The position numbers and the translations under genes were made by a program. DNA of 64,000 nucleotides from JBFMFH01 sp040752275 (lineage in GTDB: Bacteria > Acidobacteriota > Vicinamibacteria > Vicinamibacterales > JAKQTR01): positions 74,809 to 138,808 of the forward strand of contig JBFMFH010000002.1 of the NCBI GenBank assembly GCA_040752275.1, given 5' to 3'. The notes under the pieces were generated by a model. It did not search any database and was not told the origin of the DNA. It saw only the letters and a program-made list of their open reading frames with translations. The stretch's first letter is position 1; the number at the start of each line of letters is the position of its first letter. Below, piece after piece: positions 25,132-35,011 of the stretch.

Positions 25132-26655
25132 ATGCAGACCTATCCGCCCGCCCTTCCCGTGTCTGTCGAGGCCGTCCCTCCCTCCACCCTGGATGTCGAT
25201 GCACTCGTGATTCTCGTGGTCGGCGGTGTCCTGCCTGACGGGCTGGACCTCGATCGCGCGACCGGCGGACGGTTGTCTCGCGCGATCGCATCGAAGGAGT
25301 TCAGCACCAAGCCGAACGCGCTGTTCGTTTCCCCGGTCATCGATGCCGCCTGGTCGCCGTCGCGGGTCATGCTCGCCGGGGTCGGCCCGGCGGACGCACT
25401 CGATCTCGACCGCGTGCGGCGTGCCACAGCCACGGCGGGCCGATCGGCGATCGAGCGCCGGTGGCGCCGGCTCGCCGTTGTGCCTCCTGGATCACTCGCG
25501 ACGGTCGAGGAGGTGCAGGCTGTCGCCGAAGGCCTGACTCTTTCGGCGTTCCAGCCGGGCGTCTACAAGACGGATCGCGATGAGGCGTCGATCCCGGTCG
25601 AACCCATCGTCTGCGTCCCGCCAGACACAGGGCGCTACGACCTTGACGCGTGCGAGCAGGCCGCGTCCCGCGGATACGTCCTCGGCGCATGCTGCAATGA
25701 CGCACGTGCACTGACCAACGAGCCGGGCAATGGACTCACTCCCCGCGCGTTCGCCGAGTACGCCGCCAGGGTCGCTCAACAGTGCGGCCTGCAGGCCGAC
25801 GTCCTCGACGAGACGCGCATCGCCGGCCTCAACATGGGCCTGCTGCTGGGCGTCGCGAGGGGAAGCGCCGAACCGCCGCGGCTCGTGGTGGTGAGATACG
25901 AGCCGCGCGATGCGGATTCCGGTCCGGTGCTCGGCCTCATCGGCAAGGGCGTGACCTTCGACACTGGCGGACTCTCGCTCAAGTCGACGGAAGGCATGTA
26001 CCGCATGAAGACGGACATGAGCGGCGGGGCCGCGGTGCTGGCAGCCATGAAGGCGATTGGCTCCCTCAAGCCGCCAATCCGAGTCGTGGGCGTGATTCCC
26101 CTGACCGAGAACATGCCAGGCAGCCGCGCGTTGAGGCCGGGCGATGTTCTCCGGAGCGCAGAGGGGCGGACAGTGGAGGTCCTCGATACGGATGCGGAGG
26201 GGCGCCTCGTGCTTGCTGACGCGCTCTGGTATACGCGATCGCTCGGTGCCACGCACCTGGTGGATGTCGCCACCCTCACCGGTGCCTGTGTCGTCGCGTT
26301 GGGGCACCAGACCAGCGGGCTGTTCGGAACCCCGGACTGGTGGGTGCACCTCGTCCGGGAGACGGCCACGCGTTCGGGTGACCGGGTCTGGCCGATGCCG
26401 GTGTGGGATGAGTACCGGGAACAGCTGAAGAGCGAAATCGCCGATATCGCCAACATCGGAGGCCGGCCGGCGGGAGCCGTGACGGCCGCCGTGTTCCTCA
26501 AGGAGTTCACCGGCAGACTGCCCTGGGCTCACCTGGACATCGCCGGAACGGCCTGGAGCGACGAGACCGAACCGTTCCAGGCCAAGGGCCCGACCGGAAC
26601 GGCCGTGCGCACCCTCGCGCAGCTTGCGTTTACGTCAGACCGTTGGGAACGTTGA
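25132..26655 (+). CDS. pepA: Leucyl aminopeptidase (M17 family)
   Basis: 507 residues. Di-metal cytoplasmic aminopeptidase for peptide turnover. Metal and catalytic motifs: GKGVTFDTGGLSLK, MKTDMSGGAAVL and DTDAEGRLVLADAL (the usual NTDAEGR with N replaced by D), plus LTGACVVALG. The N-terminal macro-like domain (1-170) is present. ATG 25132 is preceded by CATAAT at 25120-25125, so the transcript may begin at or next to the start codon (leaderless). A GTG at 25117 would lie before that -10. Confidence 0.94.
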   Translation: MQTYPPALPVSVEAVPPSTLDVDALVILVVGGVLPDGLDLDRATGGRLSRAIASKEFSTKPNALFVSPVIDAAWSPSRVMLAGVGPADALDLDRVRRATATAGRSAIERRWRRLAVVPPGSLATVEEVQAVAEGLTLSAFQPGVYKTDRDEASIPVEPIVCVPPDTGRYDLDACEQAASRGYVLGACCNDARALTNEPGNGLTPRAFAEYAARVAQQCGLQADVLDETRIAGLNMGLLLGVARGSAEPPRLVVVRYEPRDADSGPVLGLIGKGVTFDTGGLSLKSTEGMYRMKTDMSGGAAVLAAMKAIGSLKPPIRVVGVIPLTENMPGSRALRPGDVLRSAEGRTVEVLDTDAEGRLVLADALWYTRSLGATHLVDVATLTGACVVALGHQTSGLFGTPDWWVHLVRETATRSGDRVWPMPVWDEYREQLKSEIADIANIGGRPAGAVTAAVFLKEFTGRLPWAHLDIAGTAWSDETEPFQAKGPTGTAVRTLAQLAFTSDRWER

Positions 26656-26696
26656 GCGCGTCGCCAGCCGGCCCGCACGTGCGAGGTCGAATCGGG

Positions 26697-26945
26697 CTAT
26701 CGAGGTGGGGCGCTGAGGTCGAGGCGGATCGGCTGGTCCTCGTCCTGCCCGAGGCGCCACTTCCACGGCGGCCGGCGGACAGTGATGTAGAGGGCACCCG
26801 CGATGAGGCCGCACAGCACCGCCCCGACGGCAATGACGCCGACCAGTCCCAGCGAGCCGGTGAGGACGTCCACCACGGAGACCTCCGGCGTCTTAGGGGG
26901 AACCTCCCGGATGATGACGGGGGTCACCGACTCGGGCTGGAGCAT
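26697..26945 (-). CDS. Small single-span membrane protein
   Basis: 82 residues. A Pro-rich N-terminal part (PVIIREVPPKTPEVSVVDVL) is followed by one long hydrophobic helix near 30-56 and a basic/tryptophan stretch (RRPPWKWRL). No family recognised. It lies 34 nt behind the amidase gene in the same direction, probably the last gene of that operon, and converges with pepA. Confidence 0.65.
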   Translation of the reverse strand: MLQPESVTPVIIREVPPKTPEVSVVDVLTGSLGLVGVIAVGAVLCGLIAGALYITVRRPPWKWRLGQDEDQPIRLDLSAPPR

Positions 26946-26979
26946 GCCGTGATTCTACTCCACCCGTGGTCGGTGACGT

Positions 26980-28797
26980 TCATTTCGACCGGTTCGCGGC
27001 GCTCTGCGACCCGTCGGCGATGATCAGCTTCTTCAGCGACGCCTTGTAGCGGCGGATTCCGTCGAGCAGGGCCTCCGCGATTCGTTGGCGGTAGGCTGGC
27101 GTTGCCAGCAGCCTGCCCTCCTGGCGGTTCGAGATGAACGACACCTCGACGAGGATGCTCGGCATCGACGCGCCGACCAGCACGACGAATGGGGCTTGCT
27201 TCACGCCAAGATCTCGCAGGCCCTTGTTCGCAGGACGCAGGTGCTTGACGAGGGCAGTCTGGACGTAGCCGGCCAGATCCCGGGACTCCTTGACCTTGTT
27301 GGTGAGCGTGATCTTCTTGACCAGGTCATCGACGCGGCTCATGGTCATCGCCGACGACGAGTTCTCGCGAGCCGCCACGGCCGCGGCGTCAGGAGACGTG
27401 GCGAAATTGAGCAGGTAGGTCTCGACGCCCGTGGCGCTTCGGCTCCTGCTGGCGTTGGCGTGAATCGACACGAATAGATCCGCAGACTCCCGGTTCGCGA
27501 CCTCGCCTCGCTCCTGGAGCGGAATAAACACGTCCGTCCGCCGGGTCAGGATCACCTCGAATCCAGGCTCCTTGGCCAGCAGGCGCTCGAGGCGCAGGGC
27601 GATGTCGAGCGTGACCTTGGCTTCCGTCGTGCTCGCCCCCAACGCGCCGGTGTCGGTGCCACCGTGGCCGGCGTCGATGACGATCCGGCTGATCCCTAGC
27701 CCGAGCTGCCTGGCGATCGAGTAGCCGCCCGACAGATTCGACGAGGGTGTCTGGGGGACGCCGGCCGGTGCCGGCGGCCGGTCCGTTTCACCCTGAGGGA
27801 CAGCCGATCGATCGGACGCAGTGGATGGCTGCGCCAGCCCCGCGGGCGACAGGGCGGCTTGGGCCGCCTGCCCAGCCGAGAGGGCGGAGGCCTGCCCCGG
27901 CACCGCGGGAGGAGCCGGAGCCTTTGCTGTGGCATCGACGCCTGCCACGCGCGCCGCCGGATCCGGGGCGTCGGCCGACCCGGCGGGCGCTGGAGGTGCG
28001 GCACGACACACCACGACCAGGCGAGGCGGGCTGCCCTCGAGCCTGGCCTCGTAGGATCTCGCGCCTTCGAGGTCCAGTACGACGCGCGTGACGTGGTTCG
28101 GGTGGTGGCCGATGCGCACCTGCCGGACCAGCTGCCCATCGAACCGCAGCACGGCCTCCCGCAGTGCCTCGGTCGTCCGCGTGTTCGCCAGATCGAAGAA
28201 GACCCGGGCAGGACCGCTGAGACGCTCCTCGGTATAGGTGATTGGACCATCGAGGGCGATGGCGATCTCCACACCGTCGGCCACCGGCTGGCGCGTGATG
28301 TCACTGATGAGAACCAAGTCCGGCACCGGCGGGGCCAGCCGGAGGCGCTCGACGCGGCTGCGCTCGGACCGCGCCCGTGCAATCAGGGAGCTGCTCGGGT
28401 ACTCGGAGATCAGCGACGCCAGCTGAGCGACGGCCTTCTCTCGATCGCGCTCGTTGCCGAACCTCGTGAACGCCAGCGCCGACAGTTGGGCCCCCTGCCA
28501 GAGGGCGTTGTCGCAGTAGCCGCTCCTGGGATACCGCCACACGACCTGGCGATAGGCGTCGACGGCGCTGCGGATGGCGCGCAGCGCGTCTGCGTCGCCA
28601 AGGGTCCCGTCAGCGATCCTGGCCCGCGCACCCCGATCCAGCGAGACGGCCCGTTCGTACAGCTCGCGCGGGCTGGCAGCCTCGGCGGCGGCCGCGGAGG
28701 ACGCGGCGAGGCACACGACAGCCAGTGCCGTCAGCACGAGGCCGGCGGCCGGGCGACTGCGCGCGATCCGTCTCCCTGGCATGCCCTCCACCGTCAT
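26980..28797 (-). CDS. N-acetylmuramoyl-L-alanine amidase (AmiC-like, AMIN plus Amidase_3)
   Basis: 605 residues. Splits septal peptidoglycan. A signal peptide (about 16-38) leads into a helical repeat region, then an AMIN-like domain near 165-255 (VFFDLANTR, VRIGHHPNHVTRVVLDLEG) that targets the division site. An Ala/Pro-rich linker spans about 260-365. The C-terminal zinc amidase domain contains IVIDAGHGGTDTGALG, LFVSIHANAS and PSILVEVSFISN. Start ATG overlaps the stop of ftsK (ATGA), tying septum cleavage to chromosome segregation. Confidence 0.93.
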   Translation of the reverse strand: MTVEGMPGRRIARSRPAAGLVLTALAVVCLAASSAAAAEAASPRELYERAVSLDRGARARIADGTLGDADALRAIRSAVDAYRQVVWRYPRSGYCDNALWQGAQLSALAFTRFGNERDREKAVAQLASLISEYPSSSLIARARSERSRVERLRLAPPVPDLVLISDITRQPVADGVEIAIALDGPITYTEERLSGPARVFFDLANTRTTEALREAVLRFDGQLVRQVRIGHHPNHVTRVVLDLEGARSYEARLEGSPPRLVVVCRAAPPAPAGSADAPDPAARVAGVDATAKAPAPPAVPGQASALSAGQAAQAALSPAGLAQPSTASDRSAVPQGETDRPPAPAGVPQTPSSNLSGGYSIARQLGLGISRIVIDAGHGGTDTGALGASTTEAKVTLDIALRLERLLAKEPGFEVILTRRTDVFIPLQERGEVANRESADLFVSIHANASRSRSATGVETYLLNFATSPDAAAVAARENSSSAMTMSRVDDLVKKITLTNKVKESRDLAGYVQTALVKHLRPANKGLRDLGVKQAPFVVLVGASMPSILVEVSFISNRQEGRLLATPAYRQRIAEALLDGIRRYKASLKKLIIADGSQSAANRSK

Positions 28798-31112
28798 CGG
28801 AGCTGGTGATCGACCTCGTCGAAGTACCCGCGGTCCACGAGGACCTCACGGGGCTTCCCGGCCATCTGGGCAGAGACGAGACCCTCCGCCTCCATCATGT
28901 CCACCAGGCGCGCCGCCCGGCTGAAGCCGATGCGCAGTCGGCGCTGCAGGTACGAGATCGAGGCTTGGCCGCTCGACACGACGATGCGGGCGGCCTCGTC
29001 GTACAGATCGTCCTTCTCGAACTCGATGGCATCCGGGCTCTTGTCGTCCGCGGTGATCGATTCGTCGTAGACCGGCTTGCCCTGCTTGCGCAAGAACGCA
29101 GCCAAGCGCGCGGTCTCTTGCTCGGAGATGTAGGGGCCGTGCAGGCGGATCAGCCGCGAGGAGGCGGGCGGCAGGAAGAGCATGTCGCCACGCCCCAGCA
29201 GCTGTTCGGCGCCATTGCCGTCGAGGATGGTCCGCGAGTCGATCTTCGACGATACGCGGAACGAGATTCGGGCGGGCAAATTCGCCTTGATGAGCCCCGT
29301 GATGACGTCGACCGATGGCCGCTGGGTCGCCAGGAGGAGGTGGATCCCCACGGCCCGGGCCATCTGGGCGAGCCGCGCGATCGATTCTTCGACCTCACTG
29401 CTCGCAACCATCATGAGGTCGGCCAGCTCGTCGATGACGACGAGGATCAGCGGCAAGGGCCTTGGCGCATCGCCGTTGCCAGCGCCGGTGCTCTGGAGCA
29501 TCCCGTGCCTGGCGTTGCGATTGTACTGCTCGATGTTCCGGACGCCTTCGGCGGCCAGCGTCTTGTAGCGGTCCTCCATTTCCTTCACCGCCCAACAGAG
29601 CGCGTTCGATGCCTGCTTCGGGTCCACGACCACCGGGGTGAGCAGGTGGGGAATGTCCTCGTACATTCCGAGCTCGAGGCGCTTCGGATCGATCAGGATC
29701 AGACGCACGTCTTCCGGCGTGGCGCGGTAGAGCACGCTCGTCAGCATCGCATTGAGGGCGACCGACTTGCCCGTGCCCGTCGCCCCGGCGATGAGCAGGT
29801 GAGGCATGGCCGCCAGATCGCCCATGAACGGCTCGTTGTGGATGGTCTTTCCCAGCGCCAGGGTGAGCTTCGAGGCACTTCGCGCGTAGGCCTCCGACTC
29901 AAGGAGCTCACGCAGCGAGATCTGCTCGCGGTACTGGTTGGGAATCTGGATGCCGACCGTCGACTTGCCGGGAATCCGTTCGATCAAGACCGACTCGGCG
30001 CGCATCGCGAGCGACAGGTCGTCGGCGAGGCTGGTGACCTTGCTGTACTTGACGCCGGCGTTCGGCTTGAACTCGAACGTCGTGACGACTGGGCCGGGGT
30101 GAATCTGCACGACCGCGCCGGCCACCGAGAACTCCGCGCACTTCTCGGCGAGCACCTGCGCGGATTCCATGAGCTCACGCTCGTCGATCTTGCGCTCGCT
30201 GCGCGGCGGGTCGAGCAAAGACGTCGGCGGCGCCGCAAACCCACTCCGCCGGCGCTCGGCCGGGCTGCGCAGCCCGGGAACTGACGCGCCTGCCGGGGGC
30301 GTCGGCGGCGCCGTGACGCGGATGGGTGACGTGCGGCCGGGTTGAGCGACCCCGGCGTTCTTGACCGCGGGGCGGGCCTTGCCGTCTGCCGCGACAGACT
30401 CCGAGGTGTCAGCACGCCGGGCCGCCGGACTCGAGGCAGACTCGCCCCCCGGGAGCGGGGCGCCCTTTCGGGCACGGCGCTCCAGCACGTCCTGACGCCT
30501 CCGGTCCCGGCGCCGCTCCGTCCGCCACTTCCGGAGGCGGGCCGTGGTCCCGCCGCCGAGCGAACGAGCCCGCCGCACCGCCCCCGCGAAGGCCCGTCCG
30601 AACGAGAACTGGGTGGCGAGGATCACGCTGAGGAACAGGAGGGCCAGGATGACGATGAGCGCGCCGGTCTGGTTGAACGACGCGGACAGCGCCCCGGCCA
30701 GCTGATCGCCGACCCAGCCCCCGGCGTCAAAGGCTCTGCCGGCGGCCCTGGCGGGCGGCAGCGCGAGCCCGAAGAAGGCGCTGGCACATCCGATGAGCAG
30801 GGTCACGCCAACGAGCTTCGTATAGACAGCCTCGATCTTCCGGCACCAGAACGCATACCACCCGAGGGCGCCGGCCAGCGCCGGTACGATGTAGGCGGCG
30901 TAGCCCACCAACTGGAACGACAGTTCCGCCAGAAAGGCGCCGACCCGGCCGGCCAGATTGACGGCGGGACGGGGGGCTCCGGACTTGAAGAACCACGCCG
31001 GGTCGCTGGGCTCGTAGGTCGAGAGCGCAATCAGCCAGATCACCGTCGCCGCAAAGAACAGCACGCCGACCAGCTCACTGACTCTGCGCGAAAGCGCGGA
31101 GGTGCCGGACAC
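28794..31112 (-). CDS. ftsK: DNA translocase FtsK/SpoIIIE
   Basis: 772 residues. Moves chromosomal DNA through the closing septum. Four or so N-terminal transmembrane helices (1-170) are followed by a short Arg/Pro linker, the alpha-beta motor with Walker A GATGTGKSVALN (about 441-452) and Walker B LILVVIDELADLMMV. The winged-helix gamma domain is at the end (SISYLQRRLRIGFSRAARLVDMMEAEG), which reads KOPS-type orienting sequences. The linker is shorter than in E. coli FtsK. Starts 4 nt after rnj. Confidence 0.96.
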   Translation of the reverse strand: MSGTSALSRRVSELVGVLFFAATVIWLIALSTYEPSDPAWFFKSGAPRPAVNLAGRVGAFLAELSFQLVGYAAYIVPALAGALGWYAFWCRKIEAVYTKLVGVTLLIGCASAFFGLALPPARAAGRAFDAGGWVGDQLAGALSASFNQTGALIVILALLFLSVILATQFSFGRAFAGAVRRARSLGGGTTARLRKWRTERRRDRRRQDVLERRARKGAPLPGGESASSPAARRADTSESVAADGKARPAVKNAGVAQPGRTSPIRVTAPPTPPAGASVPGLRSPAERRRSGFAAPPTSLLDPPRSERKIDERELMESAQVLAEKCAEFSVAGAVVQIHPGPVVTTFEFKPNAGVKYSKVTSLADDLSLAMRAESVLIERIPGKSTVGIQIPNQYREQISLRELLESEAYARSASKLTLALGKTIHNEPFMGDLAAMPHLLIAGATGTGKSVALNAMLTSVLYRATPEDVRLILIDPKRLELGMYEDIPHLLTPVVVDPKQASNALCWAVKEMEDRYKTLAAEGVRNIEQYNRNARHGMLQSTGAGNGDAPRPLPLILVVIDELADLMMVASSEVEESIARLAQMARAVGIHLLLATQRPSVDVITGLIKANLPARISFRVSSKIDSRTILDGNGAEQLLGRGDMLFLPPASSRLIRLHGPYISEQETARLAAFLRKQGKPVYDESITADDKSPDAIEFEKDDLYDEAARIVVSSGQASISYLQRRLRIGFSRAARLVDMMEAEGLVSAQMAGKPREVLVDRGYFDEVDHQLR

Positions 31113-31116
31113 CGAA

Positions 31117-32814
31117 TCAGATCTCCATGATGACCGGAAGCACGAGGGGCCGCTGGCCCAGTCGCTTCCGGAAGAATCGCCGCAGCTCGACGCTGAGCTT
31201 GTCCTTGATGATGCCGTAGTCGGTACGCTCTTCGTGGCTGGCCGACTCGAGTACTTCCGCGATCAGCCGCGCGGCCTCCTGAAGCGGTCCGTCGGTTCCC
31301 AGCCCGCCTGCAAGGCCCCGCGTGATCAGGTCGGGAACGCCTTCGATACTGCCCGTCTGCTTGTTGATGGCGAGCACCGGCACGACCAGCCCGTCCTCCG
31401 CCAGGTGCCGCCGGTCACGCAGGATCTCGCCGCCCAGCCCGCTCGACGAGGCTCCGTCGATGAAGACACGGCCCGCCGGGACCTTGCCCGCGACCACACC
31501 CGCATCCCGATCGAAGTGGAGCACATCGCCGTTCTCCGCAACCAGGACGCTGACGCGGTACGGGAGATGACGTGTCAGCCGCTCGCCCACCCGCGCGTAG
31601 CGGGCCCGCTGGCGGAAGGCCCCGTGGATCGGAATGAAGCACCGGGGCCTGATGAGGGAGAGCATCAGCTTCAACTCCTCCTCGCTCCCGTGCCCGGACA
31701 CGTGGACGTGCTTGATGTCCTCGTTGACGATGTCGGCGCTGCGGCGGCTGATGTGGTTGATCACCCGGTCGATGGAGCGCTCGTTCCCGGGAATCGCCCG
31801 CGCCGAGAACACCACCACATCATCCGGCTGCAGCGACACATGCTTGTGCTCGTTGATGGCAATCCGCGAGAGCGCCGAGAGCGGCTCACCCTGGCTGCCC
31901 GTGACCAGGCAGAGAACCGACGCTGGCGGCAGGTTCTTCACCTCGGAGTCGCGGATGGCCATTCCCGAGGGAACGGTCAGGTAGCCCAGCCGCTGGGCAA
32001 TCTGCGAGGTTTCGATCATGCCCCGGCCGACGAACGCCACCCGCCGCTCGAACTGCTCGGCGAGATTGACCAGCAGCTGAAGCCGGTAGATGCTCGTGGC
32101 GAACGACGTGACGACGATCTTGCCGCGCGTGCTGGAGAAGACCTCCTCGAACGCCTCGACCACGTCCAGCTCTGACCCGGAAAAGCCGGGCCGCTCGATG
32201 TTCGTACTGTCCGAGAAGAGCGCCAGCACGCCCTCGGACCCGAGTTCGGCGAAGCGGTGGAAATCGAAGTGCTCGCCGTCCAGGGGCGTCTGGTCGATCT
32301 TGAAATCACCCGTGTGCACGATCGTCCCCACAGGCGTCCGCAACGCAATCGCGATACCGTCCGGCATGCTGTGCGTGACCCGGATGAACTCGGCCGTGAA
32401 GTCGCCGATCGGGAGGCGGTCCCGGGGATGCACCGGCTTGAGCCGGTCGCCCACGTCAATGCCGTGCTCGGCGAGCTTGGGCTCGAGCACGGCCAGCGTC
32501 AGCGGCGTGCCGAGGATGGGCCCATCGATGCAGTCCAGCACGTGCGGGACGGCCCCGATGTGATCCTCGTGGCCGTGCGTCAAGAGCAGCGCCCGGTGCT
32601 TGGCCCGGTGCTGCCTGAGGTAGGTCAGGTCGGGGATGACCAGATCGACACCGAGAAGCTCCGGCTCGGGGAACATCGCGCCGGCGTCCACGACAAGGAG
32701 CGTATCGCCCCACGACACGGCCATCATGTTGAGGCCAAACTCCCCCAGACCGCCGAGCGGGACGACTTCGAGGGGGGGCGTTGGCGATGACGGGGCACCC
32801 GGCTGACCGGACAT
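31117..32814 (-). CDS. rnj: Ribonuclease J
   Basis: 565 residues. Metallo-beta-lactamase/beta-CASP nuclease with 5'-3' exo- and endonuclease activity in RNA decay. Zinc site LTHGHEDHIG (H80, H82, D84, H85), VTHSMPDG, HTGDFKID, then beta-CASP motifs SDSTN, VTGSQGEP, FSARAIPGNE and HVSGHGSEEEL. The start ATG 32814 has AAGGAGGAGG 12-14 nt upstream, a long spacing. First gene of an rnj-ftsK-amidase operon. Confidence 0.95.
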   Translation of the reverse strand: MSGQPGAPSSPTPPLEVVPLGGLGEFGLNMMAVSWGDTLLVVDAGAMFPEPELLGVDLVIPDLTYLRQHRAKHRALLLTHGHEDHIGAVPHVLDCIDGPILGTPLTLAVLEPKLAEHGIDVGDRLKPVHPRDRLPIGDFTAEFIRVTHSMPDGIAIALRTPVGTIVHTGDFKIDQTPLDGEHFDFHRFAELGSEGVLALFSDSTNIERPGFSGSELDVVEAFEEVFSSTRGKIVVTSFATSIYRLQLLVNLAEQFERRVAFVGRGMIETSQIAQRLGYLTVPSGMAIRDSEVKNLPPASVLCLVTGSQGEPLSALSRIAINEHKHVSLQPDDVVVFSARAIPGNERSIDRVINHISRRSADIVNEDIKHVHVSGHGSEEELKLMLSLIRPRCFIPIHGAFRQRARYARVGERLTRHLPYRVSVLVAENGDVLHFDRDAGVVAGKVPAGRVFIDGASSSGLGGEILRDRRHLAEDGLVVPVLAINKQTGSIEGVPDLITRGLAGGLGTDGPLQEAARLIAEVLESASHEERTDYGIIKDKLSVELRRFFRKRLGQRPLVLPVIMEI

Positions 32815-32988
32815 CGAGTCTACCTGCCTCCTCCTTGTGAGCGGCCGGTTCGGGAGGCCCTGCCTGCACGGCCTCTCCGCGCGCTCCTGACGATCGGCAC
32901 TGCACGGTACAAGTGGTATGTCGGCCGGAGGTGCTCGGGAGTGCACACTCCTGCCTCGGATTGCCGCGGGACGGCTACCCGTACACCA

Positions 32989-33007
32989 CCCGACCGCACC
33001 CGTCGGG
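32989..33007 (-). terminator. Hairpin in the ksgA-rnj gap
   Basis: CCCGAC (32989-32994), 7-nt loop, GTCGGG (33002-33007), about 55 nt past the end of ksgA in its direction of transcription. No T-run follows, so it is a weak terminator candidate at best. The rest of the 247-nt gap (32815-33061) holds nothing else I can support apart from the rnj ribosome site. Confidence 0.3.
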
Positions 33008-33061
33008 CCGCTGGGAAGGCCGGATGTTCAGGGCGGGATCAGGTCAGTTCTGCCAGCCAGA

Positions 33062-33880
33062 CTATACCACAGACGGTTCCGTCGCCGAAGCCAGGACGTC
33101 CGCAACCCTCGCCAGTTCCGGGAGATCCAGCGTCTCGGGCCGCCGCGACCCGTCCACGCCCGCCTCGTCCAGTACCTGCCGGGCATCCAGTCCGCGGGCC
33201 CGGGCCAGGGACTTGAGGGCGTTGGCCGTCGTCTTGCGACGCTGGGCGAACAGCGAGCGAACGACCCCGTCGAATTCCGCTCGGCTGATCAGGGGAACCG
33301 CCGGCGGCCTGAACACCAGTCGGACCACGCCCGACCAGACCTCTGGGCGCGGCCGGAACGCCCCGGGCGGCAGCTGCATCAGCAGAGCTGCATCGGCGTC
33401 CATCCTGGTGTGGATCGACAGCACTCCGTAGGTCCTGGATCCCGGCCCGGCCGCAAGGCGCTCGGCGACCTCACGCTGGAGCATCAGCGTGGCATCACTG
33501 AGCCCCCCGACGTCACGAGCCAGGGAGAGCAGGCGGAAGAGAATGGGCGACGAGATGGCATAGGGAAGGTTGCCCACAACGCGGAGCTTGTCATGGGCGG
33601 AATCGGCCGGAAGAAACGCCGAGCGCTGAAGCCGCAGGAAGTTGCCTTCGACGACCCGCGCATGCGGCGGCAGCCGGGGGCGCAAGCGGGCCACCAAGTC
33701 ACGGTCGATCTCGACAGCAATCAGTGTGGACACGAGCGGAGCCAGCGCCAGCGTGAGCGCCCCGCGACCCGGACCGATCTCGAGCATCTGGTCGACGGCC
33801 TGCGGGGCGATGACCTCGACGAGCTTGTCGACCCAAGCCCGCTCCAAGAAGTGCTGGCCGAACCGTCTCCGCGCTCTCAC
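33062..33880 (-). CDS. rsmA: 16S rRNA dimethyladenosine transferase (KsgA/RsmA)
   Basis: 272 residues. Dimethylates A1518 and A1519 of 16S rRNA with SAM. Motif I EIGPGRGALT (34-43), EIDRDL, and motif IV NLPYAIS (104-110) are intact; the C-terminal helical domain (FAQRRKTTANALK) is typical. The GTG start overlaps the previous gene's TGA. Last gene of the lexA-led run. Confidence 0.95.
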   Translation of the reverse strand: MRARRRFGQHFLERAWVDKLVEVIAPQAVDQMLEIGPGRGALTLALAPLVSTLIAVEIDRDLVARLRPRLPPHARVVEGNFLRLQRSAFLPADSAHDKLRVVGNLPYAISSPILFRLLSLARDVGGLSDATLMLQREVAERLAAGPGSRTYGVLSIHTRMDADAALLMQLPPGAFRPRPEVWSGVVRLVFRPPAVPLISRAEFDGVVRSLFAQRRKTTANALKSLARARGLDARQVLDEAGVDGSRRPETLDLPELARVADVLASATEPSVV

Positions 33881-34284
33881 GGCGTGTCCTCATCGCCGCC
33901 CATCCGGCTGTTCCAATAGCGCTCTTCAATCTCCTGGATCTCATCTTCCGACAGGCCGAAATAGTGCCCGACCTCGTGGATCAACGTCTCCCCGATCGTG
34001 ACGATGATCTCCTCGTCATCGTCGCAGGCATCTTCGATGGGGCCCTGGTAGAGCACGATCCGGTCTGGCAGGGCGTTGCCGAAGTCCCATGACCGCTCAA
34101 TCAGCGGAGTGCCCTGGTAGAGTCCGAAAAGCGTATCCGGCCGGTCGATTCCCATGTCCGCGAGCAACTCGTCGCTCGGTTCGTCTTCGACGACGATCGA
34201 GAGGTTTCGCATCTCCCTGCGAAACCGATCGGGGATCGTTGTGACGGCCTCGGCGACAAGCCGGTCGAACTGCCTGCGCGTCAT
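33877..34284 (-). CDS. Minimal zincin metallopeptidase (DUF1025-like)
   Basis: 135 residues. H103-E104-x2-H107 within LIHEVGHYFGLSE is a complete HExxH plus downstream acidic zincin motif. The N-terminal FDRLVAEAVTTIPDRF and acidic EDEPSDELL blocks match the small metallopeptidase family often found in actinobacteria and acidobacteria. Physiological substrate unknown. It overlaps nth upstream (ATGA) and ksgA downstream (GTGA), hence tightly coupled. Confidence 0.85.
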   Translation of the reverse strand: MTRRQFDRLVAEAVTTIPDRFRREMRNLSIVVEDEPSDELLADMGIDRPDTLFGLYQGTPLIERSWDFGNALPDRIVLYQGPIEDACDDDEEIIVTIGETLIHEVGHYFGLSEDEIQEIEERYWNSRMGGDEDTP

Positions 34285-35000
34285 CGACGGGGTGCCCGGC
34301 GCCGGCCGGACTGAGTCCGACGCGTCCTCTTCGTGGTGCGGCCAGAGGTGGTCCGGGCCACCCTCGGCTGGAGGGTCGAGCGCCGGTGGTCGCAGACCTC
34401 CTTGGCGTGACAGTACTCGCACAGCGGCCTCGGACGGCAGACGCGCCTCCCGTGCAGGATGAGCGTGTCCGATGCCCGGGTCCACCAGGCCGGGGCAAGC
34501 GCGCCGGTCAGTTGCTGTTCGACGCGCTCGGGATCCTCGGAGGCGGCAATGCCCAGCCGATTGGCCACACGAAGGACGTGGCGGTCGACCGCCAGACCCG
34601 GCACACCGAGGGCGTGGCCGAGCACCACGTTGGCGGTCTTGCGCCCGACTCCAGGCAGGCGGATCAGTGACTCCATCGTTCGCGGCACGTCTCCACCGTG
34701 ACGCTCGACCAGGGCGGTGGCCATCCCGATGAGGGCGCGGGTCTTCTGCCGGAAGAACCCTGTCGACTGCACGACGGCTTCGACGTCCGGCGACGCGGCC
34801 TGGGCCAGGGACCTGGCATCCGGATAGCGCGCGAAGAGGGAGGGCGTGACCTGATTGACCCGTGCGTCGGTGGACTGGGCGGACAGAATCGTCGCGACGA
34901 GCAGCTCGAATGCGTTCGTATAGCGCAGTTCGGTGTCGGCATCGGGGTGTTGCCGGCCGAGAACTGCGAGCACGGCCTGGACCTCCGCGGCGCTCTTCAC
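34281..35000 (-). CDS. nth: Endonuclease III
   Basis: 239 residues. Base-excision repair glycosylase/AP lyase for oxidised pyrimidines. HhH motif LPGVGRKTANVV with catalytic K121; D139 in VDRHV. The 4Fe-4S ligands are C188, C194, C197 and C203, giving C-x5-C-x2-C-x5-C where the usual first spacing is x6. A basic tail (RTTKRTRRTQSGRRRAPRR) extends past the cluster. It sits in the lexA-led run, suggesting it may be DNA-damage controlled. Confidence 0.95.
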   Translation of the reverse strand: MKSAAEVQAVLAVLGRQHPDADTELRYTNAFELLVATILSAQSTDARVNQVTPSLFARYPDARSLAQAASPDVEAVVQSTGFFRQKTRALIGMATALVERHGGDVPRTMESLIRLPGVGRKTANVVLGHALGVPGLAVDRHVLRVANRLGIAASEDPERVEQQLTGALAPAWWTRASDTLILHGRRVCRPRPLCEYCHAKEVCDHRRSTLQPRVARTTSGRTTKRTRRTQSGRRRAPRR

Positions 35001-35011
35001 GGCGTCACCCG

